This document shows, in pieces, positions 18,413 to 28,394 of a DNA stretch of 64,000 bases. Position 1 is the stretch's first letter. Each line of letters begins with the position of its first letter. The notes below the pieces were generated by a model. That model searched no databases, was not told the DNA's origin, and saw only the letters and a program-made list of their open reading frames with translations. A program made the translations under genes and the position numbers. Origin of the DNA: Acinetobacter sp. NIPH 298 (GTDB taxonomy: Bacteria > Pseudomonadota > Gammaproteobacteria > Pseudomonadales > Moraxellaceae); assembly GCF_000369505.1 (NCBI RefSeq), contig NZ_KB850055.1, forward strand, positions 992,001 to 1,056,000, in the 5' to 3' direction.

Positions 18413-18954
18413 CGACGTCTATTACTTGAACGACTCCGTCCACGTGCCATACCACCTAACGCATTCAGCACTGCTAGTTTAGTCATACTTCCTGATGCAT
18501 GTGCATGACAAATCGCAGCGGCAAGCGCATCGGCAGCATCGGCTTGAGGCTGAATGCTTAAATTGAGTAGGCGCATGACCATCATTTGTACTTGCTCTTT
18601 TTCCGCAGCACCATAGCCAACAACAGACTGCTTGATTTGACGTGCAGTATATTCGGCGACTTTTAAATCTAAATTGACCAGTGCCGCTATTGCTGCACCA
18701 CGTGCTTGACCGAGCTTTAGTGCAGAGTCAGGGTTTTGAGCCATAAAGACTTGTTCTACGGCTGCTTCTGTGGGCCCATGAAATTTAACAATACGCTCCA
18801 CACCTGCAAAAATACGTTTTAAACGCTCAGGCATTTCCTGTGTTTCAGTACGGATGGTTCCCGCATCGACAAAACGTAATTTGTTACCATCTTTTTCGAT
18901 AATTCCATAACCTGTTAAACGTGAACCAGGATCAATACCAATAATGAGTGACAT
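18409..18954 (-). CDS. ruvC: Holliday junction resolvase RuvC
   Basis: 181-aa endonuclease that resolves Holliday junctions as a dimer with RuvAB. The first catalytic aspartate is in [14 protein letters not shown] (D8). [24 protein letters not shown] and [15 protein letters not shown] supply the other acidic residues. The C-terminus is basic ([12 protein letters not shown]). ruvAB is not in this window. The last four bases overlap the convergent nnr gene. Confidence 0.96.
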   Translation of the reverse strand: MSLIIGIDPGSRLTGYGIIEKDGNKLRFVDAGTIRTETQEMPERLKRIFAGVERIVKFHGPTEAAVEQVFMAQNPDSALKLGQARGAAIAALVNLDLKVAEYTARQIKQSVVGYGAAEKEQVQMMVMRLLNLSIQPQADAADALAAAICHAHASGSMTKLAVLNALGGMARGRSRSSNRRR

Positions 18955-19252
18955 GCAGCACTATAAGAGAATAAAGGATGATTGATATTGTTACATAATG
19001 GGCTTTTAGCTGCATGATAATTTTGTAGTATTTTGAATTATAAGGATATAGTTGTTTTATTGAACAAAGCATCTGTTTTTTAAGTAAAAGCACTGAATTT
19101 TGTATTTATTGGAAATCTGCTTGTTGAGACGATCAAAATCTAGTTTTAGCTTGTATTTGTATTAAATGTGAGCGTTAATTTAAAAATTAAGTGATTTTTA
19201 TAAATAAAGTTTGCATTGTCAGGTGTAGGGGCGTATAAAGCTAATTCGCTGA

Positions 19253-19329
<77 letters not shown>

Positions 19330-19514
19330 AATTAATATTGCTCTGTGATGTGTAAAAGTTGTTGTTTATTATTGATTAAGCAGTAGCTGAGTTAGCTTAA
19401 ATAACCTTAAATAAAGCTAAAAATTATTAAATTCTAGTTATGTAGTCTTTTCCCTCATCTAGCATTGTAGTAAATTAGATCGATCACTTGAGCTCAGTAA
19501 TGAGTATTTAAGTT

Positions 19515-19733
19515 TTGAATATTATTAGTGAATGGCATGTAGCCACTGCCATAAATGGCAATGAAATTAGTGTGCAAATTATCCCACTTAAACGCCAGCA
19601 AAGTACGATGGATGGTTTTAAATGGGTAGAAGTAGGTAAAAAGATACTTTTGCAGTCTGGTCAAGAAATTGAATTCAACCAAGATGGAAAAAGTTTCTAT
19701 ACTTCGGTCAATCAGCTATATCGTTTGACTTAA
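19515..19733 (+). CDS. Small hypothetical protein, 72 aa
   Basis: I do not recognise it. It is an open frame from a TTG at 19515 with no clear ribosome binding site; no ATG gives a longer product. The sequence looks like a folded all-beta small protein (SVQIIPLKRQQST, FKWVEVGKKILLQSGQEIEF) and ends with SVNQLYRLT. The candidate promoter of the first cold-shock gene overlaps its last codons. It could be a real gene with a weak start or one that lost its 5' end. Confidence 0.5.
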   Translation: MNIISEWHVATAINGNEISVQIIPLKRQQSTMDGFKWVEVGKKILLQSGQEIEFNQDGKSFYTSVNQLYRLT

Positions 19734-19754
19734 AATTTGGTATGCTTGTAGTAT
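19725..19754 (+). promoter_or_regulatory. Candidate promoter of the first cold-shock gene
   Basis: TTGACT at 19725-19730, an 18-bp spacer, and TAGTAT at 19749-19754. It leaves a 5' leader of about 90 nt before ATG 19850, as expected for cspA-type genes. Confidence 0.45.
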
Positions 19755-19849
19755 CTATTTAAGTAAAATAGATAGAGTTAAAATTAGAAGCGGTTTTGTT
19801 TCTAATTTGGCTTTTTTTTTAAACAAAAGATTTTAAAGGTTTAGGTTTT

Positions 19850-20059
19850 ATGTCTGAAACTGTTAACGGAACTGTAAAGTGGTTCAACGAAACTAAAGGT
19901 TTTGGTTTTATTCAAGCTGACTCTGGGCAAGACGTTTTTGCTCATTTTAGCGAAATCCAAAGCAGCGGTTTTAAAGTTTTACACGAAGGTCAACGCGTTA
20001 AGTTTGAGCTTGGTCAAGGTAAAAAAGGACCACAAGCTACAAACATTACCGTTATCTAA
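19850..20059 (+). CDS. Cold-shock protein, CspA family (copy 1)
   Basis: 69-aa single-stranded nucleic acid-binding protein with one cold-shock domain. The RNP1 motif is KGFGFI and RNP2 is VFAHF. It acts as an RNA chaperone. It is followed by its own terminator and, 278 bp on, by a very similar gene. A long leader precedes it, which in related genes controls temperature-dependent translation. Whether this copy is cold-inducible cannot be told from sequence. Confidence 0.95.
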   Translation: MSETVNGTVKWFNETKGFGFIQADSGQDVFAHFSEIQSSGFKVLHEGQRVKFELGQGKKGPQATNITVI

Positions 20060-20081
20060 CAGAAATCATTCGGTAAAAAAG

Positions 20082-20108
20082 AAGCTCACACAAGTGGGCT
20101 TTTTTATT
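20082..20108 (+). terminator. Terminator of cold-shock gene 1
   Basis: Stem AAGCTCAC / GTGGGCTT with an ACAA-type loop followed by TTTTTATTT. Confidence 0.8.
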
Positions 20109-20337
20109 TGTTAAGAATAAATTTGGAATGTTGGGCGTTAGATACGTATTGCATCGAAAAACTAAAGTGGTGTATAGTTAAAAACAACTAGAAGAATAAT
20201 ACTGTTGATTCAGCAAATCTTTTCATTTCGTAGTTTAACCAAACCTTTCGTTTTATCAGATTTAGTTTCATAGTTTATTATTTCAAGTTAATTGCGATTA
20301 AGCATCTTAAGTTTTTTTGAAAAAATAGGTTAAATAT

Positions 20338-20550
20338 ATGTCTAATACTGTGACTGGTACGGTTAAGTGGTTCAACGAAACTAAAGGTTTCGGATTTATT
20401 CATGCTGACTCTGGACAAGATGTTTTTGCTCATTTTAGCGAAATCCAAAGCGACGGTTTTAAAGTTCTACACGAAGGCCAACGCGTGTCATTTACCATTG
20501 CTGATGGTAAAAAAGGCCCTCAAGCAACAGGTATTACGGTAGTTTCTTAA
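20338..20550 (+). CDS. Cold-shock protein, CspA family (copy 2)
   Basis: 70-aa cold-shock domain protein, nearly identical to the upstream copy through residue 49, with the same RNP1 (KGFGFI) and RNP2 (VFAHF). The two differ mainly in the last third ([20 protein letters not shown] here, [19 protein letters not shown] in copy 1). This points to tandem duplication with divergence of the C-terminal strands. It has its own 278-bp upstream region and its own terminator, so the two can be regulated separately. Confidence 0.95.
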   Translation: MSNTVTGTVKWFNETKGFGFIHADSGQDVFAHFSEIQSDGFKVLHEGQRVSFTIADGKKGPQATGITVVS

Positions 20551-20570
20551 AACCAATCGTATGACTTGAA

Positions 20571-20599
20571 AAAAAAGCTCACTTTGGTGAGCTTTTTTG
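20571..20599 (+). terminator. Terminator of cold-shock gene 2
   Basis: Stem AAGCTCAC / GTGAGCTT with a short TTTG loop, flanked by A-run and T-run. Confidence 0.85.
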
Positions 20600-20795
20600 T
20601 TTTTTGGCTTTTACTTTTTTAGAAAATAGGGTGTATTGAATGAGAAAAGGTTAGTCTCTACAAGTGGTATGGTAAACGCGAACAATGCTTACATTTTCTA
20701 ATCAGTTGGTATTTATGAAGCACTTTTGTTTCAAATCATAGACATAAAATATAAATTTTTTTGTTATCTTATTTTTTTTGCAAGAAAACAAACAT

Positions 20796-21230
20796 ATGAA
20801 AAACTTTTTATTTTTAGGTTTAATCCTGACCTCGCTGGCAGCTTGTTCTTCAACGCCAAATCAAGAACTTACGCCACCAAAAATCGGTATGGCAAATCCT
20901 GCAAGCAAATTCTGCGTTGATCAGGGCGGTCAGTTAGAAATTCGAAATGAGGCAAATGGTCAGGTTGGTTACTGTAAGTTACCGAATGGTCAAGTTGTTG
21001 AGGAGTGGGAGTTGTTCCGTTCAAGTCAACCTAAGTGTTTAGCAGATGAAGCACAGAAACTCATTGGTCAATCTGGGTTGAGCGAAGATCAGATTAAACA
21101 AAAAACAAAATCTGAAATCGTGCGTAGTATTGGTCCGAATCAGCCTGTAACGATGGATTATCGTGAAAATCGAGTGACGGTCACAGTTGATCCAAAATCT
21201 AAAAAAATTACGAATGCTACCTGTGGTTAA
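20796..21230 (+). CDS. Putative lipoprotein with DUF333-type and I78-like segments
   Basis: 144-aa exported lipoprotein. The lipobox LTSLAAC places the lipidated cysteine near residue 17 when translation starts at ATG 20796 (MKNFLFLG). An in-frame ATG at 20778 is less likely. After the lipobox, NPASKFCVDQGGQLEIR and GQVGYCKLPNGQVVEEWELFR match DUF333. The C-terminal part (VRSIGPNQPVTMDYRENRVTVTVD) resembles the peptidase-inhibitor I78 family. It may be an envelope protease inhibitor, but this is inferred. A terminator follows at 21249-21286. Confidence 0.85.
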   Translation: MKNFLFLGLILTSLAACSSTPNQELTPPKIGMANPASKFCVDQGGQLEIRNEANGQVGYCKLPNGQVVEEWELFRSSQPKCLADEAQKLIGQSGLSEDQIKQKTKSEIVRSIGPNQPVTMDYRENRVTVTVDPKSKKITNATCG

Positions 21231-21248
21231 TTATTAAAAGAAACTGTA

Positions 21249-21286
21249 GCACTCAATTAAACTGGCTTTAATTGAGTGCTTTTTTA
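21249..21286 (+). terminator. Terminator after the DUF333 lipoprotein gene
   Basis: Long stem GCACTCAATTAAA / TTTAATTGAGTGC with a short loop followed by TTTTTTAT. Confidence 0.9.
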
Positions 21287-21433
21287 TAGAACTAGCTCTC
21301 TCAAGCCTTGATAATTCAAAAAATGCACCCATCATTTTATTTAGCATGATTTTTTATTTGCTGTGTAAGCTTTACTTTTATACACTCTGTGCTGCACATT
21401 TTTCAATTTTTCTGAGATAGACGAAGCTTTGAC

Positions 21434-22000
21434 ATGAATCTACTTCTTATCGTGGTATTTGGCACAATTGCTGAAGTTTTAGTATGGATCGGCGTGGGCG
21501 ACCTTGTAGGGAGTATGTGGTACGTATTCTTTTGGTTTATCTTCGCATTCTTTATTGGTCTAAATCTTGTTCGTTCAAGTACATCAAGTATCATGCCGCA
21601 ATTGCAGCAGATGCAAATGACTGGGCAGCTTGGTGGTGATCCAGCCGTAACTAAAAAACTGGCACTTGCGATGTCTGGTTTTCTATTGATGATTCCGGGT
21701 TTAATCTCAGACGTGCTTGCAATCCTCGTATTGATCCCTGCTGTTCAAACTGCGCTTCGTAATGCCTTGATGAAAACGATGGCAAAACGTCAACAAGCGA
21801 TGATGGAGCAAATGATGGGTGGTATGGGAGCTGGCGGTGCCGCTGGACAAAATCCTTTCGCTGATATGATGCGTCAAATGCAAGAGATGCAGAACCAGCA
21901 ACAGGGTGGTGGTCAGTATCGTGATTCTACAATCATCGATGGTGAAGCACGTGAAGTAGAGCCAAATCAGAAGAAAATTGAGTTTAAAGATGTAAATTAA
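21434..22000 (+). CDS. fxsA: FxsA family membrane protein
   Basis: 188-aa cytoplasmic-membrane protein with three to four N-terminal hydrophobic segments, including GSMWYVFFWFIFAFFIGLNL and GFLLMIPGLISDVLAILVLI. The MIPGLISD block is the FxsA signature. A methionine- and glutamine-rich cytoplasmic tail follows (MMEQMMGGMGAGG). In E. coli, FxsA overexpression relieves F-plasmid exclusion of phage T7; its cellular role is otherwise unknown. A terminator follows at 22020-22050. Confidence 0.88.
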   Translation: MNLLLIVVFGTIAEVLVWIGVGDLVGSMWYVFFWFIFAFFIGLNLVRSSTSSIMPQLQQMQMTGQLGGDPAVTKKLALAMSGFLLMIPGLISDVLAILVLIPAVQTALRNALMKTMAKRQQAMMEQMMGGMGAGGAAGQNPFADMMRQMQEMQNQQQGGGQYRDSTIIDGEAREVEPNQKKIEFKDVN

Positions 22001-22019
22001 TCATCGCACAATGAACTAA

Positions 22020-22050
22020 AAAACACGCTTCTCTAAAGCGTGTTTTTTTA
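22020..22050. terminator. Terminator after fxsA
   Basis: Perfect 8-bp stem ACACGCTT / AAGCGTGT with loop CTCTA, A-run before it and seven T after it. Confidence 0.88.
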
Positions 22051-22230
22051 TGCGTCTTGTTCAGATCTCTGATCAGGGTTTTGGTCAACTTGGGTTTGCT
22101 TGTCTTTTTCTTTATTTGGTGGTTGATATTCGCTCGGCGGGAGTATCGTTATCTCATTTTCTGAGTTTTTATACTTGCGACTGCGGTTGGCTCGTTCACG
22201 AAATCCACCTTTGTTAATCAACTGGGTCAT
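22048..22230 (-). CDS. Small hypothetical charged protein, 60 aa
   Basis: I do not recognise it. The product is very hydrophilic, with many K, R, E, Q and N residues (FRERANRSRKYKN, PPSEYQPPNKEKDKQ) and no membrane segment. It is probably disordered. The stop abuts the fxsA terminator, which could also serve it. The start (ATG 22230) lacks a strong ribosome binding site. It may be a small real protein or a chance frame. Confidence 0.45.
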   Translation of the reverse strand: MTQLINKGGFRERANRSRKYKNSENEITILPPSEYQPPNKEKDKQTQVDQNPDQRSEQDA

Positions 22231-22471
22231 GATGATATTTTTGAGATTGTTAAAACACTATTCTAACAAATTATATAAAAGTTCGTAATTAGCGTGTTAT
22301 TGACGTGACTGGGGTGTTCTTAGAAATGCATTAAGCTGTCATAAAGTTGTGTTACTTTTAAAGTATTGGTTCGAAAACAAGATTGTATTCTGATTTTTTT
22401 TCTCATAGGATAAAAGTATGACGGTTTGATCGTTGTGCTAAGAAAATAAAAAAGAATAAATGGAGGAGTGA

Positions 22472-22729
22472 ATGATGTTATCTCAATATCATTGTGCATG
22501 TTGCGACAAGGTTGTTGCATCAACAGATAAATCGTGCCCTTATTGTGGTTCTCAACATATTCGCAGCCCTTATGGTTTATGGATGTTGTGCGTTGCAGCT
22601 TGTTTTGTGGTTGTGGTGATCGTCAAAGTTGTACATATTTATTTACAGCAACATCATGAAGATCAAGCAATGCAAAAAAATTCATTGTTTGAAATATTTA
22701 AGCACGAGAGTGTAAATCCTAAAAAATAG
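22472..22729 (+). CDS. Small zinc-ribbon membrane protein, 85 aa
   Basis: The start is well supported: GGAGG is 5 bases upstream of ATG 22472 (a second ATG follows immediately). The N-terminal part holds two CxxC knuckles (CACCDKVVASTDKSCPYCG), typical of a zinc ribbon. One transmembrane helix follows (LWMLCVAACFVVVVIVKVV) and then a short charged tail. The role is unknown; such proteins are usually membrane-anchored adaptors. A terminator follows at 22752-22783. Confidence 0.78.
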   Translation: MMLSQYHCACCDKVVASTDKSCPYCGSQHIRSPYGLWMLCVAACFVVVVIVKVVHIYLQQHHEDQAMQKNSLFEIFKHESVNPKK

Positions 22730-22751
22730 ATAAAAATTTGCTGTGGAATTA

Positions 22752-22783
22752 AAAAAGCTCACAGTGTTGTCACTGTGAGCTTT
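22752..22783. terminator. Bidirectional terminator between the zinc-ribbon gene and metK
   Basis: Perfect 13-bp stem AAAGCTCACAGTG / CACTGTGAGCTTT with loop TTGT. Confidence 0.85.
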
Positions 22784-22812
22784 GGGTATGAGATCGGATT
22801 GTAGCGGAGGGA

Positions 22813-23979
22813 TTATAATCCAGCGGCATCCTTCAAGATCTCAACCTTATCTGTTTTTTCCCAAGTAAATGCAGTATCCGAACCTTCGCGACCAAAGTGT
22901 CCGTAAGCGGCAGTCTGCTTGTACATCGGTTGAATCAAATTCAACATACGTGTAATGCCATATGGGCGTAAGTCAAAGTGTTCACGAACAAGTTGGATAA
23001 TCAACTCTTCGGATACTTTGGCTGTATTAAATGTATTGATCGAAATTGAAGTTGGCTCAGCAACACCAATTGCGTAGCTGACTTGAATTTCACATTTATC
23101 CGCTAAACCTGCGGCAACGATATTTTTAGCGACATAACGACCTGCATAAGCAGCAGAACGGTCGACTTTAGATGGATCTTTACCCGAGAAAGCACCACCG
23201 CCGTGACGAGCCATACCACCGTATGTATCTACGATGATTTTGCGACCTGTTAAACCACAGTCACCGACTGGACCACCAATTACAAACATACCTGTTGGAT
23301 TGATGTGGAATTTAGTACCTGCATGGAACATTTCAGCAGGAATGATCGGTTTGACGATTTCTTCAATTACAGCTTCTTTGAGTTGAATTTGAGAAATCTC
23401 AGGATCATGCTGGGTCGATAATACAACTGCATCTAAGCGAACTGGCATGCCATTTTCATAGGCAAACGTTACTTGGCTTTTTGCATCTGGACGTAACCAA
23501 GGCAAAGCACCTGAGCGACGTAACTCAGCTTGGCGTTCCATTAAGCGGTGCGCATAAGAAATAGGGGCAGGCATAAGGACATCAGTTTCACGGCTGGCGT
23601 AACCAAACATTAAACCTTGGTCGCCTGCACCTTGATCTTCTGGTTTTTGGCGGTCAACACCTTGCGCAATTTCAGGTGATTGCTTGCCGATCATATTGAT
23701 GACCGCACAAGTTGATCCATCAAAACCTAAATCAGAGTGATGATAGCCAATACTATTTACGGTTTGACGTACAATCGCTTCAAAGTCGACATTGGCTGTC
23801 GTTGTGATTTCACCAGCAAGAACAACGACACCTGTTTTTACTAATGTTTCACAAGCGACACGCGCATACGGGTCTTCTTTGATGATTGCATCTAAAATCG
23901 CATCACTAATTTGGTCAGCCATTTTGTCTGGATGACCTTCGCTTACAGATTCTGAAGTAAAAACAGCATACTCGCGCAT
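22813..23979 (-). CDS. metK: S-adenosylmethionine synthetase
   Basis: Cytosolic enzyme that makes S-adenosylmethionine from methionine and ATP. The 388-aa length is standard. Motifs: [17 protein letters not shown] near the start, [12 protein letters not shown] (adenine-binding) and [19 protein letters not shown] (phosphate loop). It is divergent from tkt. I see no recognisable SAM riboswitch in its leader. Confidence 0.97.
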   Translation of the reverse strand: MREYAVFTSESVSEGHPDKMADQISDAILDAIIKEDPYARVACETLVKTGVVVLAGEITTTANVDFEAIVRQTVNSIGYHHSDLGFDGSTCAVINMIGKQSPEIAQGVDRQKPEDQGAGDQGLMFGYASRETDVLMPAPISYAHRLMERQAELRRSGALPWLRPDAKSQVTFAYENGMPVRLDAVVLSTQHDPEISQIQLKEAVIEEIVKPIIPAEMFHAGTKFHINPTGMFVIGGPVGDCGLTGRKIIVDTYGGMARHGGGAFSGKDPSKVDRSAAYAGRYVAKNIVAAGLADKCEIQVSYAIGVAEPTSISINTFNTAKVSEELIIQLVREHFDLRPYGITRMLNLIQPMYKQTAAYGHFGREGSDTAFTWEKTDKVEILKDAAGL

Positions 23980-24362
23980 GAACGTCCTATCACTGGTATT
24001 TTCAAAAAGACAGAGTATGTTACATCGACTTAGCTTATAGGACTAGCACAAGCTGACTAAAAAGCATGAATTTATTTCATTTTCACCGTGTTTTTATTGA
24101 TATGTGTATCAACAAAACTAATATACGAGCTCCTTCGCTCTAGAATTTCAGTTGGACTATTCTTCCATTTTGAACATGATGGTTTTATTTTCTGCTTAAG
24201 GCATGAACATTTGTACTTATAATGCGAGATGAACGAATGAAAAATAAGAAATATCGTGTATTAGGCTTTACCCCATGTCGTTTTTTTAAGACAATAGTCA
24301 CATCTTTTGAAAGGTGATTTCTCATCTTCTCTCATCTAATTGATTTAATCGGATTCTGACTT
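23980..24362. other. Divergent intergenic region between metK and tkt
   Basis: 383 bp. On the plus strand a TATAAT hexamer at 24218-24223 is a likely -10 element, though the -35 is weak. Just downstream lies a 26-codon ORF (24237-24317). No riboswitch fold was recognised for metK. Confidence 0.4.
24237..24317 (+). CDS. Possible short leader ORF upstream of tkt, 26 aa
   Basis: ATG at 24237, about 14 bases after a TATAAT element, opens a 26-codon basic peptide (MKNKKYRVLGFTP...) ending with TGA at 24315-24317, 45 bp before tkt. There is no strong ribosome binding site. It may be a leader peptide or chance. Confidence 0.2.
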   Translation: MKNKKYRVLGFTPCRFFKTIVTSFER

Positions 24363-26351
24363 ATGACAACCCCTTTAAATGAACGTCGTATTGCAAATGC
24401 AATTCGTGTCTTGGCTATGGATGCTGTGCAACAAGCAAACTCAGGGCATCCTGGTGCTCCAATGGGGATGGCAGATATCGCTGATGTAGTTTGGCGTGAA
24501 TTTTTGAATCATAATCCAACAAACCCACAATGGGCGAACCGCGACCGCTTTGTATTGTCAAATGGCCATGGCTCTATGTTGCAATATGCTTTGTTGCATT
24601 TGACTGGCTATGAATTATCAATTGAAGATTTAAAACAATTTCGTCAATTACATTCTAAAACACCAGGCCATCCAGAATTGGGTTATGCACCTGGAATTGA
24701 AACAACAACTGGCCCATTAGGTCAGGGTATTGCCAATGCTGTTGGATTTGCTTTGGCTGAAAGAACTCTAGCTGCACAGTTCAACAAAGACGACTTAAAT
24801 GTAGTTGATCACTTCACTTATTGTTTCCTTGGTGATGGTTGCTTGATGGAAGGTATTTCCCATGAAGTATGTTCACTTGCTGGTACTTTAGGTTTAGGCA
24901 AACTTGTTGTTTACTATGATGACAACGGTATCTCGATTGATGGTGAAGTTGAAGGTTGGTTCAGTGATGACACAGAACAACGTTTTAATGCATATGGCTG
25001 GCAAGTACTTCGTGTAGACGGTCATGATGCTGCTGCGATTCGTCAAGCGACGATTGACGCAAAAGCTGAAACAAATAAACCAACGATTATTATTTGTAAA
25101 ACGATTATTGGTTTAGGCTCACCAAATAAACAAGGCAAAGAAGATTGCCACGGTGCGCCACTTGGTAAAGATGAAATCACGTTAACGCGTGAAGCTTTAG
25201 GCTGGAAAGAAGACGCATTTATAATCCCAGAAGATGTGTATGCAGCTTGGGATGCAAAAGCCAAAGGTCAAAGCTCTGAAGCAGCTTGGAACGAATTATT
25301 CGCCAAATACCAAGCAAAATACCCAACTGAAGCGGCTGAATTATTACGTCGTATGAATGGTGATTTACCTGCTGAATTTGCTGCACAAGCAGATGCATTT
25401 ATTGCTGAAACCAATGCCAAAGCAGAAACCATTGCAACACGTAAAGCAAGCCAAAACACTTTACAAGCATTCGGCCCATTACTTCCTGAATTATTAGGTG
25501 GTTCTGCTGACTTAGCTGGTTCAAACTTAACACTTTGGAAAGGTTGCCAAGGCGTACAAGAAAACCCAGCGGGTAACTATGTGTACTATGGTGTACGTGA
25601 GTTTGGTATGACTGCCATAGCGAATGGTGTGGCTTTACACGGTGGCTTTGTTCCTTACGTTGCTACATTCTTGATGTTCATGGAATATGCACGTAACGCA
25701 GTACGTATGTCTGCATTGATGAAACAACGTGTGATTCATGTATATACGCATGACTCAATTGGTTTAGGTGAAGATGGTCCTACACATCAACCTGTAGAGC
25801 AAATTGCATCTTTGCGTGGTACACCAAACTTAAATACTTGGCGTCCATGTGACACCGTTGAAGCAGCGATTTCTTGGAAATCTGCGCTTGAGCGTAAAGA
25901 TGGCCCGACAGCGTTAATTTTCTCTCGTCAAAACTTACCATTCCAAGTGCGTAATGAATCTCAAATTCAAAACGCTGCTAAAGGTGGTTATGTGCTTGCT
26001 GAAGAAAAAGGTGAGTTAAAAGCAATTATCATCGCAACAGGTTCAGAAGTTTCATTGGCAATGGAAGCATACGCGCAACTTGAAGGTGTACGTGTCGTTT
26101 CTATGCCGTGTGCTGAAGAGTTTATGAAGCAAGATGCTGCTTACCGTGAAGCGGTATTACCTGCGCATATCCGCGCTCGTGTTGCTGTTGAAGCGACTCA
26201 TGTCGACTACTGGTGGAAATTTGTCGGCTTAGATGGCAAAGTGATCGGTATGACCACTTATGGTGAATCTGCTCCAGCGAAAGACTTGTTCCAATTCTTT
26301 GGTATTACCACTGAAGCGGTTGTTGCTGCGGTTAAAGAACTGACTGCTTAA
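24363..26351 (+). CDS. tkt: Transketolase
   Basis: 662-aa thiamine-diphosphate enzyme of the pentose phosphate pathway that transfers two-carbon units between sugar phosphates. Motifs: [14 protein letters not shown] near residue 27, the ThDP/Mg2+-binding [18 protein letters not shown] and [19 protein letters not shown] in the pyrimidine domain. The start is ATG 24363 with only a weak GGA upstream. A strong terminator follows. Transaldolase of the same pathway is encoded at 4 kb. Confidence 0.97.
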   Translation: MTTPLNERRIANAIRVLAMDAVQQANSGHPGAPMGMADIADVVWREFLNHNPTNPQWANRDRFVLSNGHGSMLQYALLHLTGYELSIEDLKQFRQLHSKTPGHPELGYAPGIETTTGPLGQGIANAVGFALAERTLAAQFNKDDLNVVDHFTYCFLGDGCLMEGISHEVCSLAGTLGLGKLVVYYDDNGISIDGEVEGWFSDDTEQRFNAYGWQVLRVDGHDAAAIRQATIDAKAETNKPTIIICKTIIGLGSPNKQGKEDCHGAPLGKDEITLTREALGWKEDAFIIPEDVYAAWDAKAKGQSSEAAWNELFAKYQAKYPTEAAELLRRMNGDLPAEFAAQADAFIAETNAKAETIATRKASQNTLQAFGPLLPELLGGSADLAGSNLTLWKGCQGVQENPAGNYVYYGVREFGMTAIANGVALHGGFVPYVATFLMFMEYARNAVRMSALMKQRVIHVYTHDSIGLGEDGPTHQPVEQIASLRGTPNLNTWRPCDTVEAAISWKSALERKDGPTALIFSRQNLPFQVRNESQIQNAAKGGYVLAEEKGELKAIIIATGSEVSLAMEAYAQLEGVRVVSMPCAEEFMKQDAAYREAVLPAHIRARVAVEATHVDYWWKFVGLDGKVIGMTTYGESAPAKDLFQFFGITTEAVVAAVKELTA

Positions 26352-26365
26352 TGATTTAAGTGGTA

Positions 26366-26398
26366 TAAAAAAGCGTTCCATTTGGAACGCTTTTTTTA
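26366..26398 (+). terminator. Terminator of tkt
   Basis: Stem AAAAAGCGTTCC / GGAACGCTTTTT with loop ATTT and a T-run. Confidence 0.92.
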
Positions 26399-26523
26399 TG
26401 TTTTATTGAAATAACACTAAGCTTTAAAAGTTTTTTTATTTTAGCCTTTAAGTTCAAGATTGTTGATTACTTTCAACTTAATTGATTCGTAAACCGTATT
26501 TAACTTAATTTTGAAAATTTGTA

Positions 26524-26931
26524 TTAAGTATTCAACTCTGTCTGAATCGCAATATTAGAAGTTAATAGCTTGTGAACAGGGCAGCTTTCTGCAACTTTTA
26601 ATAAACGTTTATGCTGGTCTTCAGTAAATTCACCTGTTAATACGATTTTTCGTTCAATATTATTTTGACCTGCTTCAGGTTTGCCATTTGGATTTAGAGC
26701 CAAGTCGACTTGAACGTGAGTAAGTAAAATACCTTTATGTTTTGCATACATCTCTAACGTAATGGTTGTACAAGCGCCTAAAGCGGAAAGCAAGATTTGT
26801 ATTGGATTCGGTGCAGAATCTTGACCACCTTTATCGGCTGGCTCATCTGCAAACCACTGATGCCCAGATGCATCAGTCAGTGTTACGCGATAAGGGGTCA
26901 AATTGCTTTCGGCTTGTACAGAATAAGTCAT
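26524..26931 (-). CDS. OsmC family protein
   Basis: 135-aa cytosolic protein of the OsmC/Ohr superfamily, which reduces organic hydroperoxides with a pair of cysteines. One cysteine is in SALGACTTITLEMYAKHKG and the other in VAESCPVHKLL, both at the positions expected. It is closer to the OsmC/YhfA branch than to Ohr, judging by the GACTTITLEMYA block. The gene stands alone, with the next gene on the same strand ended by a terminator. Confidence 0.88.
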   Translation of the reverse strand: MTYSVQAESNLTPYRVTLTDASGHQWFADEPADKGGQDSAPNPIQILLSALGACTTITLEMYAKHKGILLTHVQVDLALNPNGKPEAGQNNIERKIVLTGEFTEDQHKRLLKVAESCPVHKLLTSNIAIQTELNT

Positions 26932-26991
26932 GAGTTACCTTGTTGTTGGTATAAATGATTGAGCATATCTCAAAAGAGTTGCTTATTGGAT

Positions 26992-27021
26992 GAAAATAAG
27001 GACATTAAAGTCCTTATTTTC
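26992..27021 (-). terminator. Terminator of the baeRF3-type gene
   Basis: Perfect 12-bp stem GAAAATAAGGAC / GTCCTTATTTTC with loop ATTAAA, just past the stop at 27038. Confidence 0.82.
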
Positions 27022-27037
27022 AACGAGTTTGAATATT

Positions 27038-28129
27038 TTAATAGCGTGCTTTGGCTAACAAATTAGCATTATGATCTAAAAACTCAGCATCTAAGAAATG
27101 AGCTTTACCACCATGATGGATTACCGTCGATAATATATCATCCACAATATCATCAGTTGTAGTTGTGCCAGTATCGAGTTCAACAGTAGACGTTGCCGAG
27201 TCAATATTCGCTGGTTGTATGTAACCTTTTTTTATAAAGATTTGGTCTAGGCGACCTTCATTTGCAGCTCGGTAAATTGATGATAAATCTTCAATCAATA
27301 AATTCTGGCTCTTTGCTTGATTAATTTCAGTTTGAGCAACTTCCTGAAGTTTGGTTCGGTATGAATTCACTTGCTCTTGGGCTTCTTCAATAATCAAGCG
27401 TGCTTCTGCTTCCAAGTTTGTACTGTTAGTTACAGTGGCAACAATCGCATTTGGATTGTCACAGACTTGTTGATAGAAAGAGACGGTACGTTCATCACCA
27501 ACGACAATAATTGGTAAAGGATTTTGTTTATAGACTTCCTGAACGCTTTTATCAACACGATTTAGAAACTCTTTGATATAGTTTTCTTCTTTAGTTGCGT
27601 TTGAACGATCATTTGAGCTCGTTGTATAAAGATGCGTGTTTTCTAATGGGAATTCTAATCCTTGAAGTTCATCTTCTTGATTAAATTCATGTACGAGTTG
27701 ATCGTTAAATACTTCAAATAATCGTCCATTCATTCTTGAAACAATCACCATGTAATAATGCACTGAACTGTTCAATTCACGGAGAATGTCTCGTGTAGCA
27801 AAATGCTGATCAATAATGACTCGTGGTTTTACCTTGAAAGGGAAGTTGAAAATTTGAGTACTTTCGGGTGTTGAAAAGATTGCTAAAGTATCGAGATTAT
27901 AATTGTGATCATGCTCCGCAAGCTCTTTCTCAATTTGCTCTAATCGCGTCTGAACTTCACGCTTATCATGGGTTTCAGATAAGCGAGTTTCTAATTCTTT
28001 AAGTGCATTTTTTAATGCAATTGCATCTTGCTGGTTATCTGGAAAAGTTCGGTGGGTTGGAACAAAAATGCTGATAGCAGGATTGGCTTGCGCTATGTTT
28101 AATTGATCAAATACTTGTTGTAAATTCAT
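27038..28129 (-). CDS. baeRF3-domain (bacterial archaeo-eukaryotic release factor-like) protein
   Basis: 363-aa cytosolic protein. The opening (NPAISIFVPTHRTFPDNQQD) and the later YYMVIVSRMNGRLFEVFND, PLPIIVVGDERTVSFYQQ and HHGGKAHFLDAEFL blocks fit the bacterial family 3 of eRF1-like proteins. These are proposed, not proven, to act on stalled or hibernating ribosomes. I see no GGQ-type loop. A helical charged stretch (residues about 40-75) is probably a coiled coil. The gene stands alone between an OsmC gene and a divergent yceI. Confidence 0.75.
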   Translation of the reverse strand: MNLQQVFDQLNIAQANPAISIFVPTHRTFPDNQQDAIALKNALKELETRLSETHDKREVQTRLEQIEKELAEHDHNYNLDTLAIFSTPESTQIFNFPFKVKPRVIIDQHFATRDILRELNSSVHYYMVIVSRMNGRLFEVFNDQLVHEFNQEDELQGLEFPLENTHLYTTSSNDRSNATKEENYIKEFLNRVDKSVQEVYKQNPLPIIVVGDERTVSFYQQVCDNPNAIVATVTNSTNLEAEARLIIEEAQEQVNSYRTKLQEVAQTEINQAKSQNLLIEDLSSIYRAANEGRLDQIFIKKGYIQPANIDSATSTVELDTGTTTTDDIVDDILSTVIHHGGKAHFLDAEFLDHNANLLAKARY

Positions 28130-28394
28130 GGTCTTTCCTCTAAATGATAATTTTAAAATTTTTAAAGGTGATTAATTTTTATAACATTGTTTTTTAAAAA
28201 CTCAGGTTAAAAATTGATAAGTTTTGTACAGACTAAATTTAATCTAGTTGTCATTAAGATGCGTTCTAAGTGATCACGTTATTTTATCAAGGCTCTTCGT
28301 TGCAAAAACAAAACACTGTGTCATAAATCCTCACACTCTATTGTTGTCGTTTTCTAATACAATTTACTAAATTTAAAAATGAATTGAGGAATAC

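Noticed and set aside
23980..24060. SAM riboswitch upstream of metK
   Set aside because: The short leader has no recognisable SAM-binding fold.
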